From Ferrimonas futtsuensis DSM 18154 (GTDB lineage: Bacteria > Pseudomonadota > Gammaproteobacteria > Enterobacterales > Shewanellaceae), in contig NZ_AUGL01000001.1 of NCBI RefSeq assembly GCF_000422645.1, positions 248,001 to 312,000 on the forward strand: a stretch of DNA of 64,000 nt, in the 5' to 3' direction. The notes under the pieces were generated by a model. That model did not search any database, was not told the DNA's origin, and saw only the letters and a program-made list of their open reading frames with translations. Positions 1 through 8,505 of the stretch are shown in pieces. The first letter of the stretch is position 1. Each line of letters opens with the position of its first letter. The position numbers and the translations under genes are program-made.

Positions 1-2501
1 AATACCCCATGAAGCTGGAAGGCGGCAAGTGGAAAAAGCTCTCCTGGGAGCAGGCCATCGAAGAGGTGGGCAGCCAGATGCTGAAGATCCGCGCCGAATC
101 CGGTCCGGACTCCATCTACTTTATGGGCAGTGCCAAGTTCTCCAACGAAGGCTGTTACATGTACCGCAAATTTGCGGCCATGTGGGGCACCAACAACGTT
201 GACCACTCCGCCCGTATCTGTCACTCCACCACAGTAGCCGGTGTTGCCAACACCTGGGGCTACGGTGCGATGACCAACTCCTTCAATGACATCCGTCACG
301 CGAACGCCATCTTCTTTATCGGTGCCAACCCTGCAGAAGCCCACCCGGTTTCCATGCAGCACATCCTCACCGCCAAAGAACGCAACAACGCCAAAATCAT
401 CGTTGTTGACCCACGTTTCTCCCGTACGGCTGCCCATTCTGATCTGCACGTTGGCATCCGCCCCGGTACCGACATCCCCTTCATCTACGGCATGCTGAAC
501 GTCATCTTTGACAACGGCTGGCAGGATCAGACCTTCATCGACCAGCGCGTCTGGGGCATGGAAGACATCCGTAAGGAAGCCGCCAAGTGGCCCCTGGAAG
601 AGGTGGCCCGCGTCTGTGGCATCGACGGTGATCTGGTGTACCAGGCCGCCAAACTGATGGCGGAAAACCGTCCCGGCTCCGTGGTCTGGTGTATGGGTGG
701 TACCCAGCACACCGTGGGTAACGCCAACACCCGTGCCTACTGCCTGCTGCAGCTGGCCCTGGGCAACATGGGCAAAACCGGCGGCGGCACCAACATCTTC
801 CGTGGCCACGACAACGTGCAGGGCGCCACCGATCTGGGCCTGCTGTTCGACACCCTGCCCGGCTACTATGGCCTGTCCACCGGTGCCTGGAAGCACTGGA
901 GCCATGTGTGGGATCTGGAGTTTGACTGGGTGAAAGGCCGCTTCGACCAGGGCGAGTACCTGGGCAAGGTGCCCATGACCACCCCTGGCATGCCCTGCTC
1001 CCGCTGGCACGACGGCGTTCTGGAAGACAAGAACAAGCTGGGCCAGAAAGACAACATCCGCATGGCCTTCTTCTGGGGTCAGTCCGTCAACACCGAAACC
1101 CGTGGCCGCGAAGTGCGTGATGCCCTGGATAAGATGGACACCGTCGTTGTGGTCGACCCCTACCCAACCATGGCCGGTGTGATGCACCGCCGTAAGGATG
1201 GCGTTTACCTGCTGCCCGCCTGCTCTCAGTTCGAGACCGAAGGCTCCCTGTCCAACTCCGGCCGCTCCGTACAGTGGCGTCAGCAGGTGGTCGAGCCCCT
1301 GTTTGAGTCCAAGCCTGACCTGGAGATCATGTACCGTCTGGCCAAGAAACTGGGCTTCGCCGAGCAGTTCACCAAGCGCATGCAGGTGAAGAATGACATG
1401 CCGGTGATCGAGGACGTGACCCGCGAGATCAACCGCGGCATGCTGACCATCGGTATGTCCGGCCAGTCTCCCGAGCGCATCAAGCAGCACACCAACAACT
1501 GGGGCACCTTCTCCCACGAGAACCTGCAAGCCCTGGGTGGCCCAGCCAAGGGTGAAACCTATGGCCTGCCATGGCCTTGCTGGGGTACCCCAGAGCAGAA
1601 GCACCCTGGTACCCACATCCTGTACGACACCTCCAAGCACGTGCTGCAGGGCGGCGGTAACTTCCGTGCCCGTTTCGGCGTCTCCTACGAGGGTGAAAAC
1701 CTGCTGGCCGAAGGCTCCGCCTCCCTGGGCTGTGACCTGGGCGACGGTTACCCCGAGTTCACCGACAAGATGCTCAAGCAACTGGGTTGGTGGGACGAGC
1801 TGACCGCCGAAGAGAAAGCGGAAGCAGAAGGCCGTAACTGGAAGACCGATCTGTCCGGCGGTATCCACCGGGTGGCGATGAAGCACGGCTGCATCCCCTT
1901 CGGTAACGCCAAGGCCCGCTGTAAAGTGTGGACCTTCCCCGACCCGATGCCGGTACACCGTGAGCCCCTGTATACCCCTCGCCGGGACCTGATCGCTCAG
2001 TACCCCACCTACAACGACATGCAGGTGCATCGTCTGCCCACCCTGTACAAGTCCATTCAGGACAAGGTGATCAGCGACAACCTGGATAAGCGTTACCCGC
2101 TGGTGATGACCTCCGGCCGACTGGTGGAATACGAAGGTGGCGGTGAAGAGTCCCGTTCCAACCCGTGGCTGGCCGAGCTGCAGCAGGAGATGTTCATCGA
2201 GATCAACCCTGCCGACGCCGCCGACCGTGGCCTGCAGAACTGGGACGACGTCTGGGTGGAAGGTGCCGAAGGCGCCCGCATCAAGGTGAAGGCGCTGGTG
2301 ACCCCACGAGTCAAGCAGGGCGTAACCTGGATGCCTTACCACTTCGCCGGTGTCATGCACAACGAACAGCTGGTCTACCCAGAGGGCACCAAGCCTTACA
2401 TCGTCGGCGAATCCGCCAACACCGCTCTGACCTATGGCTATGACCCGATCACCCAGATGCAGGAGACCAAGTCCTCCCTGTGTCAGATCGAGAAAGCGTA
2501 A
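1..2501 (+). CDS. fdhA: Formate dehydrogenase catalytic (alpha) subunit, 5'-truncated by the window edge
   Basis: Molybdopterin-bis-MGD oxidoreductase that oxidises formate to CO2, normally a periplasmic respiratory enzyme. The frame is open through base 3, where codons for Tyr-Pro precede the first visible Met at base 9, so the true start, any Tat signal and the N-terminal 4Fe-4S motif lie outside the window. About 830 residues are visible of roughly 950 usual for this family. The Mo-ligand position is visible as SARICHSTTV, with a Cys codon (TGT) at 219–221 where E. coli FdnG has selenocysteine; the following His is conserved. The C-terminal MGD-binding domain is complete. It is followed after 25 bases by fdhB, in the order fdhA-fdhB-fdhC. 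The family call is secure; only the missing N-terminus limits it. Confidence 0.95.
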   Translation, partial: YPMKLEGGKWKKLSWEQAIEEVGSQMLKIRAESGPDSIYFMGSAKFSNEGCYMYRKFAAMWGTNNVDHSARICHSTTVAGVANTWGYGAMTNSFNDIRHANAIFFIGANPAEAHPVSMQHILTAKERNNAKIIVVDPRFSRTAAHSDLHVGIRPGTDIPFIYGMLNVIFDNGWQDQTFIDQRVWGMEDIRKEAAKWPLEEVARVCGIDGDLVYQAAKLMAENRPGSVVWCMGGTQHTVGNANTRAYCLLQLALGNMGKTGGGTNIFRGHDNVQGATDLGLLFDTLPGYYGLSTGAWKHWSHVWDLEFDWVKGRFDQGEYLGKVPMTTPGMPCSRWHDGVLEDKNKLGQKDNIRMAFFWGQSVNTETRGREVRDALDKMDTVVVVDPYPTMAGVMHRRKDGVYLLPACSQFETEGSLSNSGRSVQWRQQVVEPLFESKPDLEIMYRLAKKLGFAEQFTKRMQVKNDMPVIEDVTREINRGMLTIGMSGQSPERIKQHTNNWGTFSHENLQALGGPAKGETYGLPWPCWGTPEQKHPGTHILYDTSKHVLQGGGNFRARFGVSYEGENLLAEGSASLGCDLGDGYPEFTDKMLKQLGWWDELTAEEKAEAEGRNWKTDLSGGIHRVAMKHGCIPFGNAKARCKVWTFPDPMPVHREPLYTPRRDLIAQYPTYNDMQVHRLPTLYKSIQDKVISDNLDKRYPLVMTSGRLVEYEGGGEESRSNPWLAELQQEMFIEINPADAADRGLQNWDDVWVEGAEGARIKVKALVTPRVKQGVTWMPYHFAGVMHNEQLVYPEGTKPYIVGESANTALTYGYDPITQMQETKSSLCQIEKA

Positions 2502-2526
2502 GGTTCAAGGTAGGAGATAAGCCAAA

Positions 2527-3102
2527 ATGGCAACTATGAAATTTATGTGTGACACCCAGCGCTGCATCGAATGCAACGGCTGTGTCACCGCTTGTAAGAA
2601 CGAGAACGACAGTGCCCTGGAGTGGGGTGTCAGCCGTCGTCGCGTGGTCACCATCAACGACGGTGAGCGCAACGAAGCCTCCCTGTCGGTGGCCTGCATG
2701 CACTGTGCCGATGCACCCTGCATGGCGGTCTGCCCGGTGAACGTGTTCACCAAGACCGACGATGGCATCGTCCTGCACGACAAAGAGCGCTGTATCGGCT
2801 GTGGCTACTGCCTGTACGCCTGTCCTTTCGGCGCACCCCAGTTCCCCAAGAAGGCGGTATTTGGCTCCAAGGGCAAGATGGACAAGTGCACCTTCTGCGC
2901 CGGTGGCCCAGACACCGAAGCGGGCAGTGCCAAGGAGCGCGAGCTCTACGGTGCCAACCGCCTGGCGGAAGGCAAACTGCCGATGTGTGCCGAGCTGTGC
3001 TCCACCAAGGCGCTGCTGGGTGGTGACGCCCAGATGGTCTCCGACATCTACCGTGAGCGCGTCGCCCAGCGTGGCATGAAGCGCGGCGTCTGGAACAAGT
3101 AA
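2527..3102 (+). CDS. fdhB: Formate dehydrogenase iron-sulfur (beta) subunit
   Basis: Ferredoxin-like electron-transfer subunit of 191 residues that passes electrons from FdhA to the membrane cytochrome. Sixteen cysteines fall in four cluster sets: C13/16/19/23, C57/60/65/69, C89/92/95/99 and C121/124/154/158, as expected for four 4Fe-4S clusters. There is no C-terminal membrane anchor like that of E. coli FdnH, so membrane attachment must come through FdhC. The start ATG follows an AGGAG-type ribosome site at about 2512. It sits between fdhA (25-base gap) and fdhC (44-base gap) in one transcription unit. Confidence 0.95.
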   Translation: MATMKFMCDTQRCIECNGCVTACKNENDSALEWGVSRRRVVTINDGERNEASLSVACMHCADAPCMAVCPVNVFTKTDDGIVLHDKERCIGCGYCLYACPFGAPQFPKKAVFGSKGKMDKCTFCAGGPDTEAGSAKERELYGANRLAEGKLPMCAELCSTKALLGGDAQMVSDIYRERVAQRGMKRGVWNK

Positions 3103-3146
3103 CCTCGAAGCGGGGAGGCCACTCCCCGCTCCTTAGGAGCATTCAT

Positions 3147-4127
3147 ATGAAGCATATGTTCAAGACGCTGCTGGTCATGGCCGCCCTGCTGCTGCCCGGT
3201 CTGGCCCTGGCGGAAGCGGCGGACGCCTCTGCCCAGGCCGCCAGCCAGTCGGAAGTGGTGTGGCAGGCCCTCAAGGAGGGCGCCACCGGCTACACCACCT
3301 CCCAGAGCGAGTTCCACGGCCAGCCGATCAACAGCTATGATCCGCGCATTCTGCCCCTGCGCAGTGACATCCTGGCCCCCGGCCTGATGCTGGCACTGTT
3401 TGGCATGATCGGCGTGTTCATCCTGTTCATCATGGTCAACGGCATCTCCAAGCTGCACCACGGCTTCTCCGGCAAGATGGTGTTCCGCTGGTCCAAGCGG
3501 GATGTGGCGATCCACTGGCTGGGTGCGGTGCCCTGCCTGATGCTGATCCTCACCGGGCTGATGCTGCTGGCCGGCCGGTTCTTTGTGGAGCCGGTACTGG
3601 GCCAGGGCGCCTTCGCCTCCATGATGGCGCTGGTCAAGCCGGTGCACGACGTGATGGCGTTCCCCTTTATGGCTGGCTGGTTGCTGATGACCCTGTTGTG
3701 GGCCAAAAACCAGATCCCCGCCAAATATGACCTGGACTGGTTCCTGGTGGTGGGCGGCTACATCAACTTCGGTCCCTTCAAGGGCAAACACCCGGACGCT
3801 GGCTTCGCCAACGCCGGTGAAAAACTGTGGTTCTGGACCTTCGCCGCCTTCGGCCTGGTGATCTCCCTGTCCGGCATCGTGCTGCTGTTCCCGCAATATG
3901 TGGAGCCCAGCCGCACCCTGAGCCTGCTGGCGATCATCGCCCACGGCGCGTCCGCCATCATCCTCTGCGCCTTCTCCATCGTCCACATCTTCATGGCGAC
4001 GGTGATGTCCGAGGGTGGCATGGAGTGCATGGTGTCCGGTTACTGTGATGAGAACTGGGCCAAGCAGCACCACAATGTATGGTATGACGAGATACAGGCT
4101 GACGGCACTTTGCAGTACAAGTCTTAA
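3147..4127 (+). CDS. fdhC: Formate dehydrogenase cytochrome b (gamma) subunit
   Basis: Membrane di-haem cytochrome b of 326 residues that links formate oxidation to the quinone pool. It has an N-terminal signal-type segment (residues 1–22, ending LALA), then about four hydrophobic helices in the region 75–285. Candidate haem-ligand histidines lie in or next to them (for example AIHWLG, KPVHDV and SIVHIF). The C-terminal tail SEGGMECM…CDENWAKQHH is characteristic of Shewanella/Ferrimonas FdhC and recurs in the partial gene at the right end of this window. The ATG is preceded by TTAGGAGCATTCAT, a good ribosome site. It is the last gene of the operon and is followed by a strong terminator. Confidence 0.93.
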   Translation: MKHMFKTLLVMAALLLPGLALAEAADASAQAASQSEVVWQALKEGATGYTTSQSEFHGQPINSYDPRILPLRSDILAPGLMLALFGMIGVFILFIMVNGISKLHHGFSGKMVFRWSKRDVAIHWLGAVPCLMLILTGLMLLAGRFFVEPVLGQGAFASMMALVKPVHDVMAFPFMAGWLLMTLLWAKNQIPAKYDLDWFLVVGGYINFGPFKGKHPDAGFANAGEKLWFWTFAAFGLVISLSGIVLLFPQYVEPSRTLSLLAIIAHGASAIILCAFSIVHIFMATVMSEGGMECMVSGYCDENWAKQHHNVWYDEIQADGTLQYKS

Positions 4128-4150
4128 CTCCCAAACCGTCTACCGAAGAA

Positions 4151-4178
4151 AAACCCCGGCATCGCGCCGGGGTTTTTT
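4151..4178 (+). terminator. Rho-independent terminator of fdhABC
   Basis: A 7-bp G/C stem, CCCCGGC/GCCGGGG with a 5-base loop (4154–4172), is followed by TTTTTT. It lies 24 bases after the fdhC stop and also faces the end of the minus-strand regulator gene. Confidence 0.9.
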
Positions 4179-4215
4179 ATCTGCAGCATTTTCACAAGCG
4201 GCGTCCAGTGACTCC

Positions 4216-4776
4216 CTAATAGCGCAGCGGCGGCTGCGTGACCCTGGCCACCGGTTGACACACTGACGCAGGCCCGGCCACCTGACGAGGCTCGCTGAAC
4301 CTGGGCCACCCCTGACGCTCTGCGGCTTCCGCCAGTCCTGCCGCCTCGGTCGGCGACTGCCCCTGCCAGGCCCACAACAGCAGGACGGCAAAGGTGATGC
4401 CGGCAATGCCGGGCAGCAGCACGCTCTCCCTCGGTGCCTGCCCGCCCTCACCTTGAGCCGACAACGGCGTCATCAACCAGAGGTATCCCTGGCTCTGCCG
4501 GGTTTCCAGGTATCTGGGCGCCCTGAAATCATCACCAAACCCCTTGCGGATCTCGGTTACCGCCCGGCGCACGGCACACTCGGTGACCACCCGCCCGCCC
4601 CAGGCCAGCTTCATCAGGGCGGTGTAGCTGAGCAGCTCTCCCGGATGGGCCAGAAACACCTCCAGCACCTGAGCCGCTTTGGGGCTGAGTTGTTCCCAGC
4701 GACCGCTCGGCCCCCTAAGCCTCCTGCCAGAGCTAAGATACAGAAATTCCCCAACAATCCATTGCATCTGTGCCAT
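4216..4776 (-). CDS. ToxR/CadC-like membrane-anchored winged-helix regulator
   Basis: Protein of 186 residues. Residues about 8–100 read as an OmpR/ToxR-type winged-helix DNA-binding domain (LSPKAAQVLEVFLAHPGELLS, then the recognition-helix region AVRRAVTEIRKGFGD and the wing ending QGYLWL). One hydrophobic helix follows at about 119–138, then a short Pro/Gln-rich C-terminal tail of about 48 residues. This is the ToxR/CadC layout, a cytoplasmic DNA-binding domain anchored in the membrane, but the sensor domain is far shorter than in CadC. It is divergent from the radical SAM gene at 5083 and could regulate it or the fdh operon; both are inference. The second half overlaps a long plus-strand open frame that I reject as noncoding. 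Confidence 0.75.
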   Translation of the reverse strand: MAQMQWIVGEFLYLSSGRRLRGPSGRWEQLSPKAAQVLEVFLAHPGELLSYTALMKLAWGGRVVTECAVRRAVTEIRKGFGDDFRAPRYLETRQSQGYLWLMTPLSAQGEGGQAPRESVLLPGIAGITFAVLLLWAWQGQSPTEAAGLAEAAERQGWPRFSEPRQVAGPASVCQPVARVTQPPLRY

Positions 4777-4920
4777 CCATGGCCTCCCAGCGACGTCAGT
4801 GATCCTCCCATAAGGCTAGCTAATGGTGACCTGAAACTGGATGAAAACTCTGTAGGAACCGGCTTACATCAGCGTAATCCTCTGCCCCTTGGGGAAACTG
4901 TCCAAATATCGATCCCCGTG

Positions 4921-4936
4921 TGTGGCCACCATCACA
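4921..4936. promoter_or_regulatory. CRP-like site in the divergent intergenic region
   Basis: TGTGGCCACCATCACA matches TGTGA-N6-TCACA at 9 of 10 fixed positions. It lies 147 bases before the ATG at 5083, inside the 306-base gap (4777–5082) between the winged-helix gene and the radical SAM gene. I see no other clear signal in that gap. Confidence 0.45.
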
Positions 4937-5082
4937 GCTTGGGGAGCAAAGTGAAGTGGAATGGATCACAGTTCTGCACTTTTGGCCGATTAGGTGTACA
5001 AAGTTTCAGTCTTTGCTCACAGACGGCGATTTGCCCCTCTTCTACACTGTGGCCTCATCCAAATGCAGTCCGGGAAGCTAAC

Positions 5083-6417
5083 ATGTCTCTTGCAGAACGC
5101 GCCCTAAACAACGCCGCCATTCGTGAGACGGCCAAGATCACCACACCCAGCTGGATGCTCAACAGCCTGGAGCGGGTGATGGAGTACTACACCGAGCGCC
5201 ACCTCTGTCTGGACACCCAGGCCTGTGACACCATGCCCGGCCCACAGCCCGGCAAGAAGTACATGCTCTATGCCCATGTCCCCTTCTGTCACACCCTGTG
5301 CAGCTTCTGTACCTTCCACCGCTTCCTGTTCAAGGAGGACAAGGCCCGTGCCTACTTCAAGTCTCTGCGCAAAGAGATGGAGATGGCCAAGGCCCTGGGG
5401 TACGACTTCGAAGAGCTCTACATTGGCGGCGGCACCACCACGGTGCTGGTGGATGAGCTGGCGAAAACCATTGAGCACGCCCGCACCCTGTTCCCCTCCA
5501 TCAAACAGGTCTCCTGCGAGTCCGATCCCCTGCACCTGACCTCCATGGAGTTCACCCAACTGCACGGCCTGGTGGACAGACTCTCCGTCGGCGTTCAGAG
5601 CTTTGACCGGGATATCCTGGCCCGCACCGACCGCCTGGAAAAGTTTGGTGAGCCCGAGGTGATCTACGAAAAGCTGGCCCGGGCGAAAGAGAACTTCCCG
5701 ATTCTCAGCGTCGACATGATTTTTGGCTTTGCCGGCCAGAACCAGGAGATCCTGCAGAAAGATATGGACACCCTGGTGCGCCTTGGGCCCACTCAGATCA
5801 CCACCTACCCGCTGATGGTGACCCACCAGACCCGCAAGAGCGCCAAGGGGAACCTGGCCAACCCGACTCAGGACATCGCCCGGGATTATGAGCTGATCCT
5901 CAATGCCCTGAACGGTCATTACGACCAGATGACCGCCTGGTCCTTCGGTAAACGCGCCGACCAGAGCTTCGACGAATATGTGGTCAACTACGACGATTAC
6001 CTGGGTGTGGGCTCCGGCAGCTTCAGCTTCCTTCACGACACCCTGTACGTAAACAGCTTCTCCCTGCGTAAGTATCAGGAGAAGATCGAAGCCGGCCGCA
6101 TGGGTGTGGAGTCCTCCAAGTACTACACCCCCAAGGCGGTGATGCAGTATCGCTTCCTGCTCAACCTGTTTGGCGGGCGCCTCTCCAAGTCCTACTTCAA
6201 GGACAACTTTGGCAAGAGCCTGTGGGGCGGCCTGACCAAGGAGATGGCCTTCATGAAGATGACCGGCGGCCTGATTGAGGACCCGCAGGATCCCGATAAG
6301 CTGCAGGCCACCCCCAACGGCCTGATGATGGGCGTGCTGATGATGAAGAATTTCTACGCCGGCATGGACAATGTCCGGGCCGAGCTGCGCCGCCCCCTGA
6401 GCGCCAGGGATATGTGA
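5083..6417 (+). CDS. HemN/HutW-like radical SAM protein
   Basis: Radical SAM enzyme of 444 residues in the coproporphyrinogen-oxidase-like superfamily. The cluster motif is HVPFCHTLCSFCTF, giving CX3CX2C for the 4Fe-4S/SAM site. The CXC fourth cysteine found in true HemN (and present in the hemN of this window at 29770) is Phe here. That argues against genuine coproporphyrinogen III dehydrogenase and for a HemW/HutW/ChuW-type haem-related enzyme. GGGTTT after the cluster is the usual SAM-binding glycine run. I chose ATG 5083 (MSLAERALNN) because the upstream frame to 4453 has no family-like sequence and overlaps the opposite gene. The ribosome site (GGGAAG) is weak. No haem-uptake genes adjoin it. 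Confidence 0.75.
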   Translation: MSLAERALNNAAIRETAKITTPSWMLNSLERVMEYYTERHLCLDTQACDTMPGPQPGKKYMLYAHVPFCHTLCSFCTFHRFLFKEDKARAYFKSLRKEMEMAKALGYDFEELYIGGGTTTVLVDELAKTIEHARTLFPSIKQVSCESDPLHLTSMEFTQLHGLVDRLSVGVQSFDRDILARTDRLEKFGEPEVIYEKLARAKENFPILSVDMIFGFAGQNQEILQKDMDTLVRLGPTQITTYPLMVTHQTRKSAKGNLANPTQDIARDYELILNALNGHYDQMTAWSFGKRADQSFDEYVVNYDDYLGVGSGSFSFLHDTLYVNSFSLRKYQEKIEAGRMGVESSKYYTPKAVMQYRFLLNLFGGRLSKSYFKDNFGKSLWGGLTKEMAFMKMTGGLIEDPQDPDKLQATPNGLMMGVLMMKNFYAGMDNVRAELRRPLSARDM

Positions 6418-6431
6418 CGGCACAGAGACAG

Positions 6432-6459
6432 AAAGGGGCGGACTTCCGCCCCTTTTTTT
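6432..6459 (+). terminator. Rho-independent terminator
   Basis: Stem GGGGCGG/CCGCCCC with a 4-base loop (6435–6452) is followed by seven T, 15 bases after the radical SAM gene. Confidence 0.9.
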
Positions 6460-6554
6460 GTATCTTTACCACCATTGTTGGCACCAACTCGGTGCAGTAG
6501 CCAACGGGCATTGGTATAGTATTCGGACTGACACAAACCCGAAGCCACATCCTC

Positions 6555-7400
6555 ATGGCCCAAATATCCATCATCGCCAACCTGAATTGTGACCAGATTC
6601 TGCGTCTGAGTCGTCCCCTGAGTACCGGCGCTCGCATCCATTACGAAGACCTGGGTCGCCGCATCGGTGGCGGCGCCGCCAATACCGGCACCGCCCTGGC
6701 CTGGGCCGGACACCGGGTGACGCTGCTCAGCCAGGTGGGTGACGACCCGCTGGGTGAGTGGCTGCTGGATCAGGCCAAGGGACTGGGACTCGAGTGCAAC
6801 CAGGTGCACCGCCACCCAGGCCCGACCCAACCCCTGCAACTGCTGATGGAACCCAATGGCGAGCGCACCATACTGCGACCCAACCGGCCACGGCTGCTGC
6901 TGCCCCCCAGTCTCAACGGCCCCCTGGACGCCCTCTATGTCAACCTCACCGCCGAAGGCCTGCCGCAGCTGATGCACCAGGCCCTGGATCTTGGCCTGGT
7001 GTTCGCCCAGTTGCCCAAGGATCTCAGCCGCCGTCCCTGCCACTATCTGATCACCTCGGTGGACGACCTGGCCCCCCATCAGGTCAACGACCCCTGGGGC
7101 TTTGGCAGAGAGATCGCCGGCCCCAGCCTGAAGGCCTTTATCGTCACCCAGGGCGAACAGGGCGCCATCGCCTATACTGAGGATGGTTGTTTCTCAGTGG
7201 CGGCCTTTCCGACTCAGGTGGTGGACACCACGGGAGCCGGTGACAGCTATGCAGCAGGCTTGATGGACGGCCTGTTGAGAGGTCAGGAGCTGACCAAGGC
7301 GATGGAGCAGGGTGCCCGATGGGCCAGCTTTGCCCTGCAGAGCGCCAGCTCAATCCCCTCTGAGAAATTAAGGAGTTATCTAAAACACTCTCAAGGATGA
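6555..7400 (+). CDS. PfkB-family carbohydrate/nucleoside kinase
   Basis: Ribokinase-superfamily sugar kinase of 281 residues. PfkB signature 1 is present near residues 38–66 (GGGAANTGTALAWAGHRV…GDDPLG), and signature 2 is DTTGAGDSYAAG at 224–235, with the catalytic base Asp230. Length is slightly short for the family (about 300), with a shorter middle section. The substrate cannot be told from the sequence. A TATAGT −10-like element lies at 6515–6520. The gene ends 4 bases before the GGDEF gene start, so the two are probably cotranscribed. Confidence 0.82.
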   Translation: MAQISIIANLNCDQILRLSRPLSTGARIHYEDLGRRIGGGAANTGTALAWAGHRVTLLSQVGDDPLGEWLLDQAKGLGLECNQVHRHPGPTQPLQLLMEPNGERTILRPNRPRLLLPPSLNGPLDALYVNLTAEGLPQLMHQALDLGLVFAQLPKDLSRRPCHYLITSVDDLAPHQVNDPWGFGREIAGPSLKAFIVTQGEQGAIAYTEDGCFSVAAFPTQVVDTTGAGDSYAAGLMDGLLRGQELTKAMEQGARWASFALQSASSIPSEKLRSYLKHSQG

Positions 7401-7404
7401 GCCT

Positions 7405-8457
7405 ATGTCACCCCAACCCAGACAAGTGTTGTTCCACAGCCACCGCCGGTTGCTGCTGGCACTGCTCTTCATTGGATTGGCACAAGGAGCAGTGCAGACC
7501 CTGACCTCCTCCAGCCACTACCTGATATGGCTGGCCCCGTTCGGCATGGGGGTGCTCTGGGCCCTGCAACCGCATCTGCCCCAACGTCCGCTGGCGAAGC
7601 TGTTTCCCCTCTACACCCTGGCCGCAGGCTCGCTGGTCACCCTGCATCTGTGGCAATCCTTCACCAGCGGCAGCCTCTCCTCTCCTTTGCTGGTGGCCAC
7701 CCTACTGCTGTTATTACTGGCCGCCAGCGTGAGCCTGTACCCCAGCCGACTGGCGTTCTGGACCCTCCACCTCCCCCTGCCCATCGCTCTGGTGCCGGCC
7801 CTGGGACAACTGAATACCACCAACCTGGCCCAGGCGATGGTGCTGCTGGGCGCCGGCCTGCTGCTCAGCTTCGCCATCCTGACGGTGCTCAACCGTGGCT
7901 TTGAGGAGAATCGAAAACACCAGCACCGCTGTGCCCAGCTGCAACACCAACTGGATCGCAGCAGCCGGGTGGACCAGCTGACCGGCATCGCCAATCGAAG
8001 CCTGCTGGAGCAGAGACTCAAAGAGCTGGTGGCGGAAAATCGACGCACCCACAATCCCCTTACCCTGGTGATGCTGGACATCGATTACTTCACCGCCTTC
8101 AATCGCCACTACGGTGACGAAGCCGGTGACGAAACCCTGGTCTCCCTGGCCAAGCTGATGCTCCACTGCAGCCGCCGCCAGACCGATGTGATCGCCCGTT
8201 ACCGGGGGGGCGAGTTTGCCATCCTGCTGCCCGCCACCGACAAAACCGGTGGCAAACGTCTGCTGCAACAGGTCCGCAAGGAGCTGATCGAGGCCGATCT
8301 GCCCCACGATCACTCCCCCATCAGCCCCAGGCTGACCTTGAGCGCCGGTGTGGCCCAGTGGAAACCGGGCCAGGATCACCACTCCCTGCTTCAGGAAGCC
8401 AGAGCCGCCCTGAAGCAGGCCAAGGCTCAGGGCAGGAACCGTTACATACTGGCCTGA
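7405..8457 (+). CDS. Membrane GGDEF-domain protein with altered active-site signature
   Basis: 350 residues. Residues about 10–170 hold roughly five to six hydrophobic helices. The GGDEF domain runs from about 185 (SRVDQLTGIANR) to the end. The metal site DIDYFTAFN is kept, and an RXXD inhibitory site is present (RQTD, 258–261). The catalytic loop, five residues downstream, reads RGGEF (267–271) where active diguanylate cyclases have GG(D/E)EF. First-position Gly is Arg and the third-position acidic residue is Gly. The codons sit in a run of seven G (8204–8210). The protein may be a c-di-GMP effector rather than a cyclase. It follows the PfkB gene by 4 bases. Confidence 0.85.
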   Translation: MSPQPRQVLFHSHRRLLLALLFIGLAQGAVQTLTSSSHYLIWLAPFGMGVLWALQPHLPQRPLAKLFPLYTLAAGSLVTLHLWQSFTSGSLSSPLLVATLLLLLLAASVSLYPSRLAFWTLHLPLPIALVPALGQLNTTNLAQAMVLLGAGLLLSFAILTVLNRGFEENRKHQHRCAQLQHQLDRSSRVDQLTGIANRSLLEQRLKELVAENRRTHNPLTLVMLDIDYFTAFNRHYGDEAGDETLVSLAKLMLHCSRRQTDVIARYRGGEFAILLPATDKTGGKRLLQQVRKELIEADLPHDHSPISPRLTLSAGVAQWKPGQDHHSLLQEARAALKQAKAQGRNRYILA

Positions 8458-8484
8458 AAAATGAGGCCCGCAGTTGCGGGCCTT
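8455..8484 (-). terminator. Terminator of the ETF-QO gene (minus strand)
   Basis: A perfect 9-bp stem AGGCCCGCA/TGCGGGCCT lies at 8464–8483. Read on the minus strand it is followed by a T-rich tract, the complement of AAAAAT at 8457–8462. It lies between converging genes and may also slow plus-strand transcription. Confidence 0.75.
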
Positions 8485-8505
8485 GGCGTATCGGTTGTCA
8501 GGGAA

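Noticed and set aside
219-221. Possible selenocysteine position in FdhA
   Set aside because: The codon is TGT, so the residue is cysteine; no UGA recoding is involved.
4453-5082. Long in-frame N-terminal extension of the radical SAM gene
   Set aside because: It overlaps the opposite winged-helix gene, has no family similarity, and ATG 5083 fits the family N-terminus.
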